From contig JARJFC010000034.1 of the NCBI GenBank assembly GCA_029310945.1, positions 1 to 44,458 of the forward strand: 44,458 nucleotides of DNA. Direction: 5' to 3'. Positions 8,241 to 17,539 of this stretch are shown one piece after another. The position numbers and the translations under genes were made by a program. The stretch is from Leptospira sp. 96542 (GTDB taxonomy: Bacteria > Spirochaetota > Leptospiria > Leptospirales > Leptospiraceae). The notes below the pieces were generated by a model. The model had not been told where the DNA came from, made no database searches, and was given only the letters and a program-made list of their open reading frames with translations. Within the stretch, counting starts at the first letter, position 1, and each line of letters opens with the position of its first letter.

Positions 8241-9411
8241 AGTAACGTATTGAGAAACTAACAGCAACTAACTCTTCTTTGCGAGATAAACTATTTGCAA
8301 AACGAACAAAAATTTTGTTATATGAATCTCTTTGTATATATTCAAACCGAAGTAAACCAGGCGAAAAATCCAAATAGTCGAAAGTCGCAGTGTAAGAATT
8401 AGTCATAAAACCATCCTTCGTCCCAGTTTGTGCAAGAACTTGCTCTGGATCGTACATTCTGTCCCCACGGAATGATATTCGATACAGAGGATCCCATTGT
8501 AATTTTAACCATAAACCACCTTGGTACCAATGTTGGTATGATTTTGAATTCGTTTCACGGTATGCGGAGAGTGTTGGATCCACAATATTCCAATAAGGTT
8601 CATACAAAAATGCTTGTTTGTTTCTTTGGAAACCAACATCCGATAAAGTAGCAACCGAGATCCAATCGGCAATCCTCCACTCCATTACTAAATCATGATA
8701 ATGTCGTGTTTGTTTTCTTTCAGTATCCAGCCCTTCATTACCAATAAAATTATTATATGTAATGGAAAAATGTTCCATTGGTTTGTATTTTAGTTGTCCA
8801 CCGAAGGATTTATCCTTATTTGTTTCGGTGATATTTTGCCAACCATTCATCACATGGATCTGCCCTGTCAAGGTATCGCTAAATTCGTGGCTCACTCTCA
8901 CTCCACTTGCATAATACGGTACGTAATCCGAAGATAAAGACCTTGTGTAATTCCAATTGTCCGATGAAATCCAGCTTTCGAATCCGATATGTCCTAAATA
9001 AATTCCTGCATCCACCCATGTTTTTTTTCCAATCTTAAAACCGACATAGGCTTCTTGGATATGTTTAACAGAATTTTGATTGCTACTCACATCCCTTGAT
9101 AATTCACCCGAATAATTTGTATTTACGGAAGTTCCATACTGAATGGCAAGTTTACCACGGTATTTTTCTTCTTCAATACCCACTTCCACAAAAGCCAAAT
9201 TAATATTCATTTCATCATTACGAACCGCTTGTGTGGTGTACTGGCGTTCTCTTGTAATGGGTTTATATGTATTATAACTATAATAAGAATCGATCATCAC
9301 TCCTAACTTTAAAGATTTAGGGAGTTCTTTGGTGGTTTCCTCCGCAAATAATTGTGAGTAAAACAACAATATCGCAGTTGTATAAACGAGAAGATGGTAT
9401 TTTTTTTTCAT
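8239..9411 (-). CDS. Outer-membrane porin, OmpL-like beta-barrel
   Basis: A 390-residue exported protein. The signal peptide covers residues 1-23 (MKKKYHLLV, hydrophobic core, then LFAEE). The mature part is rich in alternating aromatic/hydrophobic strands such as KLGVMIDSYYSYNTY, HIQEAYVGFKIGKKTWVDAGIYLGHIGFESW and RFEYIQRDSYNK, and it ends in an aromatic C-terminal residue (VSFSIRY), a hallmark of outer-membrane barrels. The pattern fits the putative beta-barrel porin-2 (OmpL-like) family. It is the last gene of a minus-strand run with the CxxCH protein and the DUF455 gene. The transported solute is unknown. Confidence 0.85.
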   Translation of the reverse strand: MKKKYHLLVYTTAILLFYSQLFAEETTKELPKSLKLGVMIDSYYSYNTYKPITRERQYTTQAVRNDEMNINLAFVEVGIEEEKYRGKLAIQYGTSVNTNYSGELSRDVSSNQNSVKHIQEAYVGFKIGKKTWVDAGIYLGHIGFESWISSDNWNYTRSLSSDYVPYYASGVRVSHEFSDTLTGQIHVMNGWQNITETNKDKSFGGQLKYKPMEHFSITYNNFIGNEGLDTERKQTRHYHDLVMEWRIADWISVATLSDVGFQRNKQAFLYEPYWNIVDPTLSAYRETNSKSYQHWYQGGLWLKLQWDPLYRISFRGDRMYDPEQVLAQTGTKDGFMTNSYTATFDYLDFSPGLLRFEYIQRDSYNKIFVRFANSLSRKEELVAVSFSIRY

Positions 9412-9450
9412 TTGATTTTCCGAGGAAAATCAATGTATAAAGGCACTCAA

Positions 9451-9852
9451 TTATTTCAATAAAGATTTTATTTCCTCTGGGAATCCAGTGAATTCTTCAG
9501 GAACAATGATGAGTTTTTTCCTAAAATTCTTTTTGTACTCTTTTTTAAATTTTGTATGGCAGGATTTACAAGTATCCTCAGGTTTATTGTTAGCTAATTT
9601 TACATCCACAATGGATTGCCAGTCTTCCCTCTCAATGGCGGGAGCAAGAGACGGTAATTGTTTCAAAATTTTTATTAGATACTCTGAATTATTTTTTTTC
9701 TCATATAATTTTGTCGCAGGTTTAGTGTATTCTTCCATAAAATCATGAAGTGTCATTTCAAGTACGGGTGGATTTTGTTTTTTTTGCCCCAAAAGTACAA
9801 AACCAAAACTCATTAAAAAAATGATAAAACTCAATTGTTGTTTGGTAAACAT
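9451..9852 (-). CDS. Small exported c-type haem protein
   Basis: A 133-residue protein with an N-terminal signal or anchor (hydrophobic residues 8-22) and one haem-c motif CKSCH (Cys95, Cys98, His99) towards the C-terminus. The rest is mainly helical with a lysine-rich segment after the haem site (KKEYKKNFRKK). The haem motif close to the C-terminus of a helical protein resembles cytochrome c' / class II cytochromes. The axial sixth ligand is not evident. It sits 39 bp upstream of the porin and 41 bp downstream of the DUF455 gene. Electron transfer or haem-based gas sensing in the periplasm is plausible. Confidence 0.75.
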   Translation of the reverse strand: MFTKQQLSFIIFLMSFGFVLLGQKKQNPPVLEMTLHDFMEEYTKPATKLYEKKNNSEYLIKILKQLPSLAPAIEREDWQSIVDVKLANNKPEDTCKSCHTKFKKEYKKNFRKKLIIVPEEFTGFPEEIKSLLK

Positions 9853-9893
9853 CTTCCCCTCGCAGATTCAAAGATTTTTTCATTCATAATGAC

Positions 9894-10751
9894 TTAAGCA
9901 AGCTTGTTTTTCCGTAAGAGATGATTTCCTAAATCAAATTTTTTCACCGATTCCAAATTCACTCGGCCAGTATACTCGTCTTTGTACTCACCCAACTCAT
10001 GGATAAAATTTGATTCAAAACCAGCCAGTTTTCTTGTTTCTGGTAAATAATAATATCCCTTTGCACGTCTCGGAGTAAAAGGAAATTTGATTTGTGAAAG
10101 GTAATGATTCCAAACAGAAGTTCCTTCTGGTTTATTCTTGTCGAAAATACGAAGGCCTCGTTTTACATGTTTCACTTCGTCCTCAAAAATGGTTAACATA
10201 ATATCCGATGTAACATCATCACCAAAGTACTTAAAAACTTTTGCATACACTTGTGAATAATCTAAGTTTGCGCCTTCAAAGGAAATAGACATGACCGCAG
10301 TGAAAGATTCCAGACTGTGAAATAAATCCAATTGTTTCCAAAACAGACGATTGAGTGGTAGATCTCCAAATTCCACACCAAATTCATGCATACGATTGAT
10401 ATAAAGTTTTAAATGGGTTTGTTCTTCTGAAATTGTTTTTATAAACCCTAGTTTAGAGGCAACTGGTGCATTAGGAAACGCAAGCAATGCCCATGCAAAA
10501 AGTTCAATGGCCATCAGCTCATGGTTCGCAAAATGATGAAGGGTTAAGCCCCGATTGGACAATTGGTTCAGATGTTCTAGTCTGGGAATTTTAACTTTTT
10601 TATCCGAAAATTGAAAACGTTCTTCTCTTCCTGGAAATAATATTCGAATATCAGGATGAGTATCGTTTACCAAACCTTTTGGGGGTGGCAGTAATTTATC
10701 AGACAACGAATTTGACAATAACAGATGTTTTGCGTATTCAGAAATTTTCAT
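9894..10751 (-). CDS. DUF455 ferritin-like protein
   Basis: A 285-residue soluble protein of the DUF455 family (PF04305), a ferritin-like four-helix domain. Candidate di-iron ligands are visible in order: HHFANHELMAIELF (about 92-105), EEQTHLKLYINRM (about 128-140), FEGANLDY (about 175) and IFEDEVKHVKRG (about 205), matching the spaced Glu / ExxH pattern of di-iron oxidases. Its reaction is unknown; the fold suggests oxidation or hydroxylation with O2, similar to MiaE-like enzymes. It heads a minus-strand run with the haem protein and porin and is divergent from the alkyltransferase-like gene with a 46-bp gap. Confidence 0.85.
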   Translation of the reverse strand: MKISEYAKHLLLSNSLSDKLLPPPKGLVNDTHPDIRILFPGREERFQFSDKKVKIPRLEHLNQLSNRGLTLHHFANHELMAIELFAWALLAFPNAPVASKLGFIKTISEEQTHLKLYINRMHEFGVEFGDLPLNRLFWKQLDLFHSLESFTAVMSISFEGANLDYSQVYAKVFKYFGDDVTSDIMLTIFEDEVKHVKRGLRIFDKNKPEGTSVWNHYLSQIKFPFTPRRAKGYYYLPETRKLAGFESNFIHELGEYKDEYTGRVNLESVKKFDLGNHLLRKNKLA

Positions 10752-10797
10752 TTTTTAGTTTACGAAATCTAAACTATTTTATCTTTCTAAAACCATT

Positions 10798-11145
10798 ATG
10801 GCATCCAAAAGAAAATTAGGAACAAAGAATTTCTACGATTTAGTATACGATGTTGTAAAAAAAATTCCAAAAGGTAGAGTCACAACCTATGGGCATATTG
10901 CCATAATGCTTGGAAATCCCAGAGCCGCCAGAGCAGTTGGTTATGCACTCAACGCTTTAAAAAAAGGCTCTGAAAATAAAATCCCTTGGCAAAGAGTGAT
11001 CAACGCCAAAGCCGAAATTTCATTCAAAGGCGACCCACTTAGGAGTGGTTTACAAAAAAAAATTTTAGAAACGGAGGGGGTTTTCTTTGATAAAAAATCG
11101 GGTAAAACAGATTTTAACAAATACGGGTGGTTTCCAATCAAATGA
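10798..11145 (+). CDS. Alkyltransferase-like protein (MGMT C-domain, no active Cys)
   Basis: A 115-residue protein matching the DNA-binding domain of O6-alkylguanine-DNA alkyltransferase: FYDLVYDVVKKIPKGRVTTYGHIA (about 11-35), then the recognition helix region with NPRAARAVGYAL. In place of the catalytic PCHR motif it has PWQRVIN (about 64), so the alkyl-acceptor cysteine is replaced by Trp. This is the signature of ATL proteins, which bind O6-alkylguanine, flip it and flag it for nucleotide-excision repair. Its stop overlaps the thiD start by 4 nt (ATGA), so the two are co-translated although they are functionally unrelated. Confidence 0.9.
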   Translation: MASKRKLGTKNFYDLVYDVVKKIPKGRVTTYGHIAIMLGNPRAARAVGYALNALKKGSENKIPWQRVINAKAEISFKGDPLRSGLQKKILETEGVFFDKKSGKTDFNKYGWFPIK

Positions 11146-11939
11146 AAGAGTTTCCAATCACACTCACAATTGCTGGTTCTGATTCTGGTGGAGGTGCAGG
11201 TGTCCAGGCAGATCTAAAAACCTTTTCCTCTTTACATACCTTTGGCACCACGGTTTTCACTTGTCTTACAGCACAAAACCCAGACAAAGTTTCTGCCATT
11301 TATGAAATTTCGCCTGCATTTGTTAGCTCACAACTAGAAACGGTTTCATCGTATTTTCCGATCAAAGCTGCGAAAACGGGAATGTTGTATTCCACTGAAA
11401 TCATAAAAACAGTTGCAAGTTTTTTTTACGACAACCCCGACATCCAACTCATTTTAGATCCGGTGATGGTTGCAACAAGTGGCGCCAAACTACTAAAAGA
11501 CGAGGCAATAAATGCCCTTATCTCAGAATTAATTCCGCTAGCAAAACTGATAACTCCTAATTTGGATGAAGCCTCTCTGCTTTTGGGTGAAAAAATAAAT
11601 CACTTTGACCAACTAGAACCGATGGCAAAATCTTTATTCCAAAAATTCAACGTACCTGTTTTATTAAAAGGAGGGCATTTAAAAAATTCAGAACAAGCTA
11701 TCGATGTTTTATTCGACGGCTCGGGTTCATATATATTTTCGAAAGAATTTATAAAAGACAAAAATACCCATGGCACAGGTTGTACATATTCTGCTGCCAT
11801 CACAGCATTCATTGCCCATGGTAAAAATTTAGCAGAGGCAGTTGGGCTTGCAAAAGAATACATACAACAAAGTTTGGAAGATGTGATCCAAACGGGGCCA
11901 ACAAATCACCTAAACCATTTCCCGGATTCAAATCATTAA
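11142..11939 (+). CDS. thiD: Hydroxymethylpyrimidine/phosphomethylpyrimidine kinase ThiD
   Basis: ThiD phosphorylates HMP to HMP-P and HMP-PP in thiamine synthesis. The 265-residue ribokinase-fold protein shows the N-terminal AGSDSGGGAGVQADLKTF motif (about 10-27), TAQNP, DPVMVATSGAKLL (about 110) and the anion-hole/catalytic NTHGTGCTYSAAI (about 210). The ATG at 11142 overlaps the previous stop codon, which favours it over a GTG at 11127. No TPP riboswitch or other thi genes are visible nearby. A strong terminator follows immediately. Confidence 0.95.
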   Translation: MKEFPITLTIAGSDSGGGAGVQADLKTFSSLHTFGTTVFTCLTAQNPDKVSAIYEISPAFVSSQLETVSSYFPIKAAKTGMLYSTEIIKTVASFFYDNPDIQLILDPVMVATSGAKLLKDEAINALISELIPLAKLITPNLDEASLLLGEKINHFDQLEPMAKSLFQKFNVPVLLKGGHLKNSEQAIDVLFDGSGSYIFSKEFIKDKNTHGTGCTYSAAITAFIAHGKNLAEAVGLAKEYIQQSLEDVIQTGPTNHLNHFPDSNH

Positions 11940-11943
11940 ATAG

Positions 11944-11983
11944 AAAGAACTCAATATTCAATATTGAGTTCTTTGATTTTTTT
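11944..11983 (+). terminator. Terminator of thiD, inside the 3' end of the sigma-54 activator gene
   Basis: Two exactly complementary 15-nt arms (11944-11958 and 11960-11974) flank a single C, followed by TTTTTTT at 11977-11983. The palindrome begins 5 bp after the thiD stop codon and contains the stop and last codons of the convergent gene. On the minus side there is no comparable U-tract. Confidence 0.82.
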
Positions 11984-14068
11984 ATCCAAAGTATTTCGAT
12001 TGATTCCTAAAAATTTTGCCACACGAGTTTTCGTATAACGAAATTTTTTCATAGCATACTGAATGAGCCTTGATTCAACTTCGTTTACAACAATTTCCAT
12101 CGCTTTCCCATCCAGGCCATCCAATTGACCTGGAGTAAGCCTGCCTGAAGCAAAATCCAGAGGTTCAGCACCTTGGATAGATTCTACCGTTGCGAAGCTA
12201 GAATTTTCCACCAAACTCTCATTTGTTTCATCCATACTCTGAAGGATATCTGAAAAATCTTCTTCTGTAAGTATTTCATCTTGGCTGAGTACTACCGCCC
12301 GTTCTATTACGTTTTCTAGTTCACGAACGTTTCCTGGCCAACGGTATTTAAGCAAAAGTTTACTCGACTCACGAGAAAGCCCTTTTATATTTTTATTATT
12401 ATCTTTAGTGTATTTCTCTAAAAAGTGATTGATGAGGAGTGGGATATCCTCAGTTCGATCGCGTAACGGAGGTGTATTGATCTTTACAACATTCAATCGA
12501 TAAAACAAATCGGCTCTGAATTTTTTTTCTGCCACCAACTGTTCCAGTTCCGCATTGGTTGCTGCGATGATCCGAACATCGACTTTTTTAGCCTTGGTTG
12601 ATCCGATTGCTTCGATTTCACGCTCTTGTAATACTCGCAAAAGTTTGGATTGTAAATTCAAATCCATTTCGCCAATTTCATCTAAAAATATAGTACCGTT
12701 ATCTGCGAGTTCAAACTTCCCTTTTTTATCTGTTACTGCACCAGTGAAAGACCCCTTTTTATGACCAAACAATTCACTTTCAAGCAGGTTTTCTGGAATG
12801 GCGGCACAATTGATTTTTACGAAAGGATTTTCCGACCTAGAACTATTATAATGAATGGCATTTGCAATCATCTCCTTTCCTGTTCCAGATTCTCCAGTGA
12901 TAAGGACAGAAGCTCTTGAATCAGCAACTAACTGAATCTTTTCGAACATCTTCTCCATACTAGCTGCTTTTCCAATAAGTGATCCAAATTTATATTTATT
13001 TTTTAATTCTCTTTTTAATTGAATGTTCTCTCTTGATATCTCTTTTTTAGCTTCCTCAACCAATGTTTGGATTTTTATAGATTGGGATATAACTGATGCA
13101 ACCACTTGTAAAAAATCTAAATACGATTTTAAATCGGTGTGTTTATTTTGTACAATGAATGCGTTTACTACTCCTAAAGTATTTTGTTCACTTAGTATTG
13201 GGGCGCAGAGTAAACTAACGTTATGTGGATCATGTTTAAAATGAGATAAGTAACCCACTCGGTTCAAAAAATCTGGATGGTTGGCTACCGATTCAACGAT
13301 CACCGGTTCCGATGTTTCATAAACTTTTCCTGTAATTCCTTCACCAGGCTGGTACGATCCTTTTTCAAATTCTTCTGGAGATAAACCGGATGCAGCTACG
13401 ATTCGGAGTAAACCTTCGTCTTTTTTGAATAAGACAATACTTCCCTTTTCCAAACGAAGTGATTTTTCCATCGTCACCATGATAGATTCGAAAACTTCGT
13501 TTTGGTCTAAACTGGCAGTAACAACCTTCGCAATTTCGATAAGAGTTGCCTGAATTTTTGTCCTTTGTTCTAGGCTGCGAATGGTTTGCAAATTTTTAAA
13601 AATCTGACCAGCTTGGTTTGCAAGAACACTTACAATTTCCAACATCTCCGGTGTAAAAGCGTTCAACCTGTTTGAGTCGAGTGAAATCACTCCAATAATA
13701 CCATCATCGACAATCATTGGAGCAACTAACTCTGATTTGATCTCTTCTTTTACTTGGATATAATCAGGATCCTTTGAAACATCATTCACCAATTTGGCTT
13801 TGCCCGTTGAGGCCGCCATGCCAGTGATTCCTTGCCCGATTTTGAGTTTGGTTTCTCTCAAAATTTGTTGGTTCATCCCCCGAGATGTAACGGCGTCCAA
13901 AACTCCAGACTTTTCATCTATGAGCATCAGGGAACCCGACTCCACCCCGCAAATTTGGATACAACGATCGAGAATGAGTTCCAACAGTCCGTCGGGATCT
14001 TGTGTGGAATTCATGGCAGTGGCCACATCGTGGATGGACTGGATGGGATTGATTTTTTTAAGACTCAT
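11951..14068 (-). CDS. Sigma-54-dependent activator with two GAF domains
   Basis: A 705-residue enhancer-binding protein. GAF domain 1 spans about residues 15-165 and GAF 2 about 185-340, joined by helical linkers. The AAA+ domain (about 370-600) has Walker A GESGTGKE, the sigma-54-contacting loop GSFTGA, Walker [12 protein letters not shown] and an arginine-finger region. A Fis-type helix-turn-helix ends the protein ([24 protein letters not shown], about 668-692). It would open sigma-54 promoters in response to a small ligand or redox cue sensed by GAF. GSFTGA instead of GAFTGA is a mild, known variant. It is divergent from the SpoIIE-phosphatase gene across 246 bp, hinting at shared control. 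Confidence 0.95.
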   Translation of the reverse strand: MSLKKINPIQSIHDVATAMNSTQDPDGLLELILDRCIQICGVESGSLMLIDEKSGVLDAVTSRGMNQQILRETKLKIGQGITGMAASTGKAKLVNDVSKDPDYIQVKEEIKSELVAPMIVDDGIIGVISLDSNRLNAFTPEMLEIVSVLANQAGQIFKNLQTIRSLEQRTKIQATLIEIAKVVTASLDQNEVFESIMVTMEKSLRLEKGSIVLFKKDEGLLRIVAASGLSPEEFEKGSYQPGEGITGKVYETSEPVIVESVANHPDFLNRVGYLSHFKHDPHNVSLLCAPILSEQNTLGVVNAFIVQNKHTDLKSYLDFLQVVASVISQSIKIQTLVEEAKKEISRENIQLKRELKNKYKFGSLIGKAASMEKMFEKIQLVADSRASVLITGESGTGKEMIANAIHYNSSRSENPFVKINCAAIPENLLESELFGHKKGSFTGAVTDKKGKFELADNGTIFLDEIGEMDLNLQSKLLRVLQEREIEAIGSTKAKKVDVRIIAATNAELEQLVAEKKFRADLFYRLNVVKINTPPLRDRTEDIPLLINHFLEKYTKDNNKNIKGLSRESSKLLLKYRWPGNVRELENVIERAVVLSQDEILTEEDFSDILQSMDETNESLVENSSFATVESIQGAEPLDFASGRLTPGQLDGLDGKAMEIVVNEVESRLIQYAMKKFRYTKTRVAKFLGINRNTLDKKIKELNIEY

Positions 14069-14314
14069 AAGTTTTGCTCTTTATAATGACGCTCTGCCGT
14101 AAAATGACACAAATCCGCCACGCCCTCGCATACAACATTATGCTGATTTTGTACGCAAATAAATCATTTTCTGACCAATTAGACGTAGATTCTTTCGTTT
14201 CCTACAGAAAAACCAACATATGCCTATACTTTAAGCATGAATCGTACCAGGTTTTCTCTAAAACTCTGGAAAAACTTGTGGATTTTGAAAAAAGAACAGA
14301 TGGAATGATGCCCT

Positions 14315-16243
14315 ATGGAATGGAATTCAGGCGAGGAAACACTTTGCCTTTTGTGTGCCGAACCCAAATCACCAGAAGGTGTCACCAAACAAGGTAGATT
14401 CTATTGCCACACCTGCGAAAGGGAATGGATTTTAGAAAAAAGAAAGATTCCCAGGTTTGCTAAAAATGTTTTCTCTTCCCAAGAAAAAACTGAGTTTTTA
14501 CTCGATAACTTATCTTTATTCAATTCATCCATTGGACTAAACGAACTGATGGTTCGGTTTTCAGACCTTGTATCAGAAAAATTAGGCAGAGACAAAATTG
14601 CAATATTTATCACTAATCTTGAGTTAGGTGAAATTAGGCTTGCTTATTATTCCTCGAACCGAAGGAGTTTACAAAGAGCCATCAAACGCATTCGTTTAGA
14701 TTATGATTTAAGTTACGGAATTTTAGTTGAATCAATGGCGAGGCGCGAGAGCAGATTCTACACCTTATCAGAACAAAAACATCCGTTTTACAAATTTTAT
14801 TCAGAGCTAACAGGAACAAAGTCTCAACTCATAATCCCGATCATTTATGCAAACACCGCAGTTGGAATGCTCGCCGTAGACTATGAGGAAGAAGACTACT
14901 CCGAATTTTCAGAAGACCAAGACATATTACAATTGGTAGTTGGTCCTTTTGCTGTATCACTTAGAAATTCCTTACTTTATGCAAAATCACAAAACCAATC
15001 CAAAAACTTTCAAAGCCTTCATACAGCAGCATTAACATTGAGTAAATTGTATTTAAACAATCATGACGAAATGATTCGGATGATTTTACTTACACTTTCA
15101 GGCATTGTTGAGTCATCTGTTGCTTGTTTTATCGAAATACCAAAAACAACGATGAATGTAAATGTGTTTAAACTCATTCGCGATTTAGAAAATTTCAATA
15201 TTAGCACAGAAACAATTTCTATCGATGTTGGGAACATAATCCATCTATTGAGTTCCAAGGAGACGAAGACAATTGATCCATCCGAATATTCTGTTTTTTT
15301 GGATATGGGTATTGAAGGCAAAGAAGCGGCTCTACTCCCAATCAGTTTAGAAAATGGAAATGATTGTATTTTTATTTTGGCAAAACAAGACACCAGGTTT
15401 CCACAAGATGAGATGGAAGCATTAAATGCTTTTGTATCACTCGCACGAATCACTTTGGAAAACGCAAATCTTTACGAAAATCTTTCCCAAAAAGAAAGGT
15501 TTGAAAAAGAAATAGAAATTGCCAAAGAAATCCAAACCACACTTTTACCAAGAAAAATACCTGAAACCAACGGGCTATCATTTGGTGGATTTATGGAACC
15601 CGCAAGGGGAATTGGTGGAGATTATTATGATTTTATAATGTCACCAAACAGGCAGGAATTATTTATTTGTATTGGGGACGTGAGCGGAAAAGGAGTTGCT
15701 GCAGGACTTGTTATGGCCACAGTTCGCACCATCCTACATTCTTTGGTTCGGGTCAGGGACTCACCCTGGGAAATTTTGAACGATATTAATAATTATTTGT
15801 ACTCTAATTATAAAGAAGCCATAACTCCGCGGTTTATGAGTATGATACTCCTCCGTTGGAATTTAAATACAAATGAAGTAAAAATTTCAGGCGGTGGCCA
15901 TGGTCATTTTTATTATTACCAAAACCTCTCCCAAACCTTGACCACAGTCCAAACAGGGGGCATCATTCTTGGAATTTCGCCTGATATCACTGCATTCAAA
16001 AATGAAACCACGATGTATTTTGATCCAGGGGATACCATTCTAATGTTTACTGATGGAGTGACAGAAGCCCTTGGTCCAGAGGAATTCCAATTTGGTGAAT
16101 CAAATTTGGAAAATTCATTTTTATCGTGTTTGGACAAAGAGCCCAAATTGATACTCGAATCGATTTACTCCTCATTAAAAGAGTTTGTCAAAGAAAAAGA
16201 ACAACACGATGATATCACTATGGTGGCTGTTCGAAAATTATGA
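14315..16243 (+). CDS. Zinc-ribbon / GAF / SpoIIE (RsbU-like) phosphatase
   Basis: A 642-residue PP2C-type serine phosphatase that probably dephosphorylates an anti-sigma-factor antagonist. At the N-terminus CLLC (11-14) and CHTC (31-34) form a likely zinc ribbon. A GAF domain follows (about 60-215), then a second GAF-like region (about 230-390), a signalling helix (FEKEIEIAKEIQTTLLPRKIP, about 405) and the SpoIIE catalytic domain (about 420-640) with GGDYYDF, GDVSGKG and FTDGVTEA metal-binding aspartates. The upstream in-frame stop leaves the ATG at 14315 as the natural start. The 246-bp gap to the divergent activator gene holds no convincing gene. The tilS ATG overlaps its stop by 4 nt. Confidence 0.92.
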   Translation: MEWNSGEETLCLLCAEPKSPEGVTKQGRFYCHTCEREWILEKRKIPRFAKNVFSSQEKTEFLLDNLSLFNSSIGLNELMVRFSDLVSEKLGRDKIAIFITNLELGEIRLAYYSSNRRSLQRAIKRIRLDYDLSYGILVESMARRESRFYTLSEQKHPFYKFYSELTGTKSQLIIPIIYANTAVGMLAVDYEEEDYSEFSEDQDILQLVVGPFAVSLRNSLLYAKSQNQSKNFQSLHTAALTLSKLYLNNHDEMIRMILLTLSGIVESSVACFIEIPKTTMNVNVFKLIRDLENFNISTETISIDVGNIIHLLSSKETKTIDPSEYSVFLDMGIEGKEAALLPISLENGNDCIFILAKQDTRFPQDEMEALNAFVSLARITLENANLYENLSQKERFEKEIEIAKEIQTTLLPRKIPETNGLSFGGFMEPARGIGGDYYDFIMSPNRQELFICIGDVSGKGVAAGLVMATVRTILHSLVRVRDSPWEILNDINNYLYSNYKEAITPRFMSMILLRWNLNTNEVKISGGGHGHFYYYQNLSQTLTTVQTGGIILGISPDITAFKNETTMYFDPGDTILMFTDGVTEALGPEEFQFGESNLENSFLSCLDKEPKLILESIYSSLKEFVKEKEQHDDITMVAVRKL

Positions 16244-17537
16244 ACTGGGAAATTTTTAACTCGATACAACCCATTTTTGAACAATGGATAAAACGAATTG
16301 GCAAACACACGGTGGAAGGTTTAGCCAAAAACCAAACAGATTTTATAATTGCCTATTCTGGCGGGAAGGATTCGAGTTTACTCGTATTATTATTTCAATA
16401 TTTAAGCATACAATACAAAACCAAACCACCAACCCTCTACCACCTTTCCCACGGTATCAGAAATATAAATGACGTTGAGGCCCAAATCAAAAACACAATG
16501 TTGTCCTTTGGTTTCCCTTTTTTTTTTCTAAAAAAAATATCCCTAAGTTAGCAAAAAAAATTACAAAAGGATTAGAGGAGACTGGTCGACTTTTTCGTTA
16601 CCACGAATTAAAAAAAATTGCAAAAAGAAATCAATCAATCATCCTTACTGGTCACCACACAAAAGATTATGCAGAATCCTTATTTTTACATCTAACCCGA
16701 GGAGGGGGCAGAAGGGCTTTCTTCACCTTACCTCCATTTGATGGCAATCGTTTTTTGCCTTTGGTTTTTTTTGAAGATATCGAAATTGAAAAATTATATG
16801 AATTTATTCAAAATCATTTCCCTATCTTTGAAGATGAATCCAATAGCGACTTAAATTATAAACGAAACCGCCTCAGGCATTCGTTAATTCCTATTCTGAA
16901 ATCAGAAAATTGGAATTTTCACAAAACATATTGGAATTTTCATGAAAATGAAAACTGGGATGAATTATTTTCAAACCACAACCCAAAGAAAAATTTCATT
17001 ACAAACAAAATGTTTCGCATTCCACATGACACTTGGAAGGCGCTAAAATCTTCAGCAAAAAAAGAACTCATTGATTTTCACCTAAAACAATTGGGACTGT
17101 ATCCTCTTTATAAGTCAGGTTTTGAAAATTTTAATACTCAATCCGAAGGGGAAAGAGCTTACCTAGAAAATAAAAATTTTGTTCTATATAAATCAAAATT
17201 TGGAGACCTATTCATCATCGATAAAAAATCTCCCGTTTTCAAAAAACCAAATGCCTATTCAGAAGGAGAAACACTCTGTATCGAATGGAACCTTAATAAA
17301 TTTAAAATTCAGAACCCCGAAAAAAAATATAACCTTGGCTCACCAAAGCCAGGCGAAAAAATAGAAATTAGATCGGGCAAAAAAGAAATTTCAGAATGTA
17401 TGCGGGAACGTGACATTCCATTTTTTTTGAGAGGTTTTTTGCCTATTTTGTATTATGAAAATAGACCAATTCAAATTCTATTTTCACTTTTTGCAAAAGA
17501 TGAAAAAAATTATCCGAAACGAATATTTATAGAGTGA
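16240..17537 (+). CDS. tilS: tRNA(Ile)-lysidine synthase TilS, split by a -1 frameshift
   Basis: TilS converts C34 of tRNA-Ile2 to lysidine so that AUA is read as Ile; it is normally essential. The frame from 16240 encodes the PP-loop AYSGGKDSS (about residue 38) and HLSHGIRNINDVEA, but meets TAG at 16549-16551. Shifting -1 at the A-run restores a continuous frame from about 16530 to 17537 containing GRLFRYHEL, TGHHTKDYAESL, the D-SN and RNRLRH motifs and a C-terminal TilS domain (GEKIEIRSGKKEISECM). With one extra A the protein would be about 432 residues, normal for the family. Either the base is missing (mutation or sequencing error) or slippage at the homopolymers restores the frame. Confidence 0.85.
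16518..16537 (+). other. Homopolymer slip site in tilS
   Basis: Ten T (16518-16527), then CT, then eight A (16530-16537). In the N-terminal frame the A-run reads as A AAA AAA, the classical -1 slippery heptamer, and eight or more A/T in a row also promotes RNA-polymerase slippage. The frame change needed to join the two halves of tilS falls at or near here. Confidence 0.6.
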
Positions 17538-17539
17538 AA

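Noticed and set aside
10752..10797. TPP riboswitch ahead of the operon containing thiD
   Set aside because: The 46-bp gap is too short and lacks the CTGAGA core; no thiamine-regulated structure is visible.
14074..14397. 107-codon plus-strand frame overlapping the start of the SpoIIE phosphatase
   Set aside because: It overlaps the phosphatase gene out of frame and has no recognisable motif; it lies in the divergent promoter gap.
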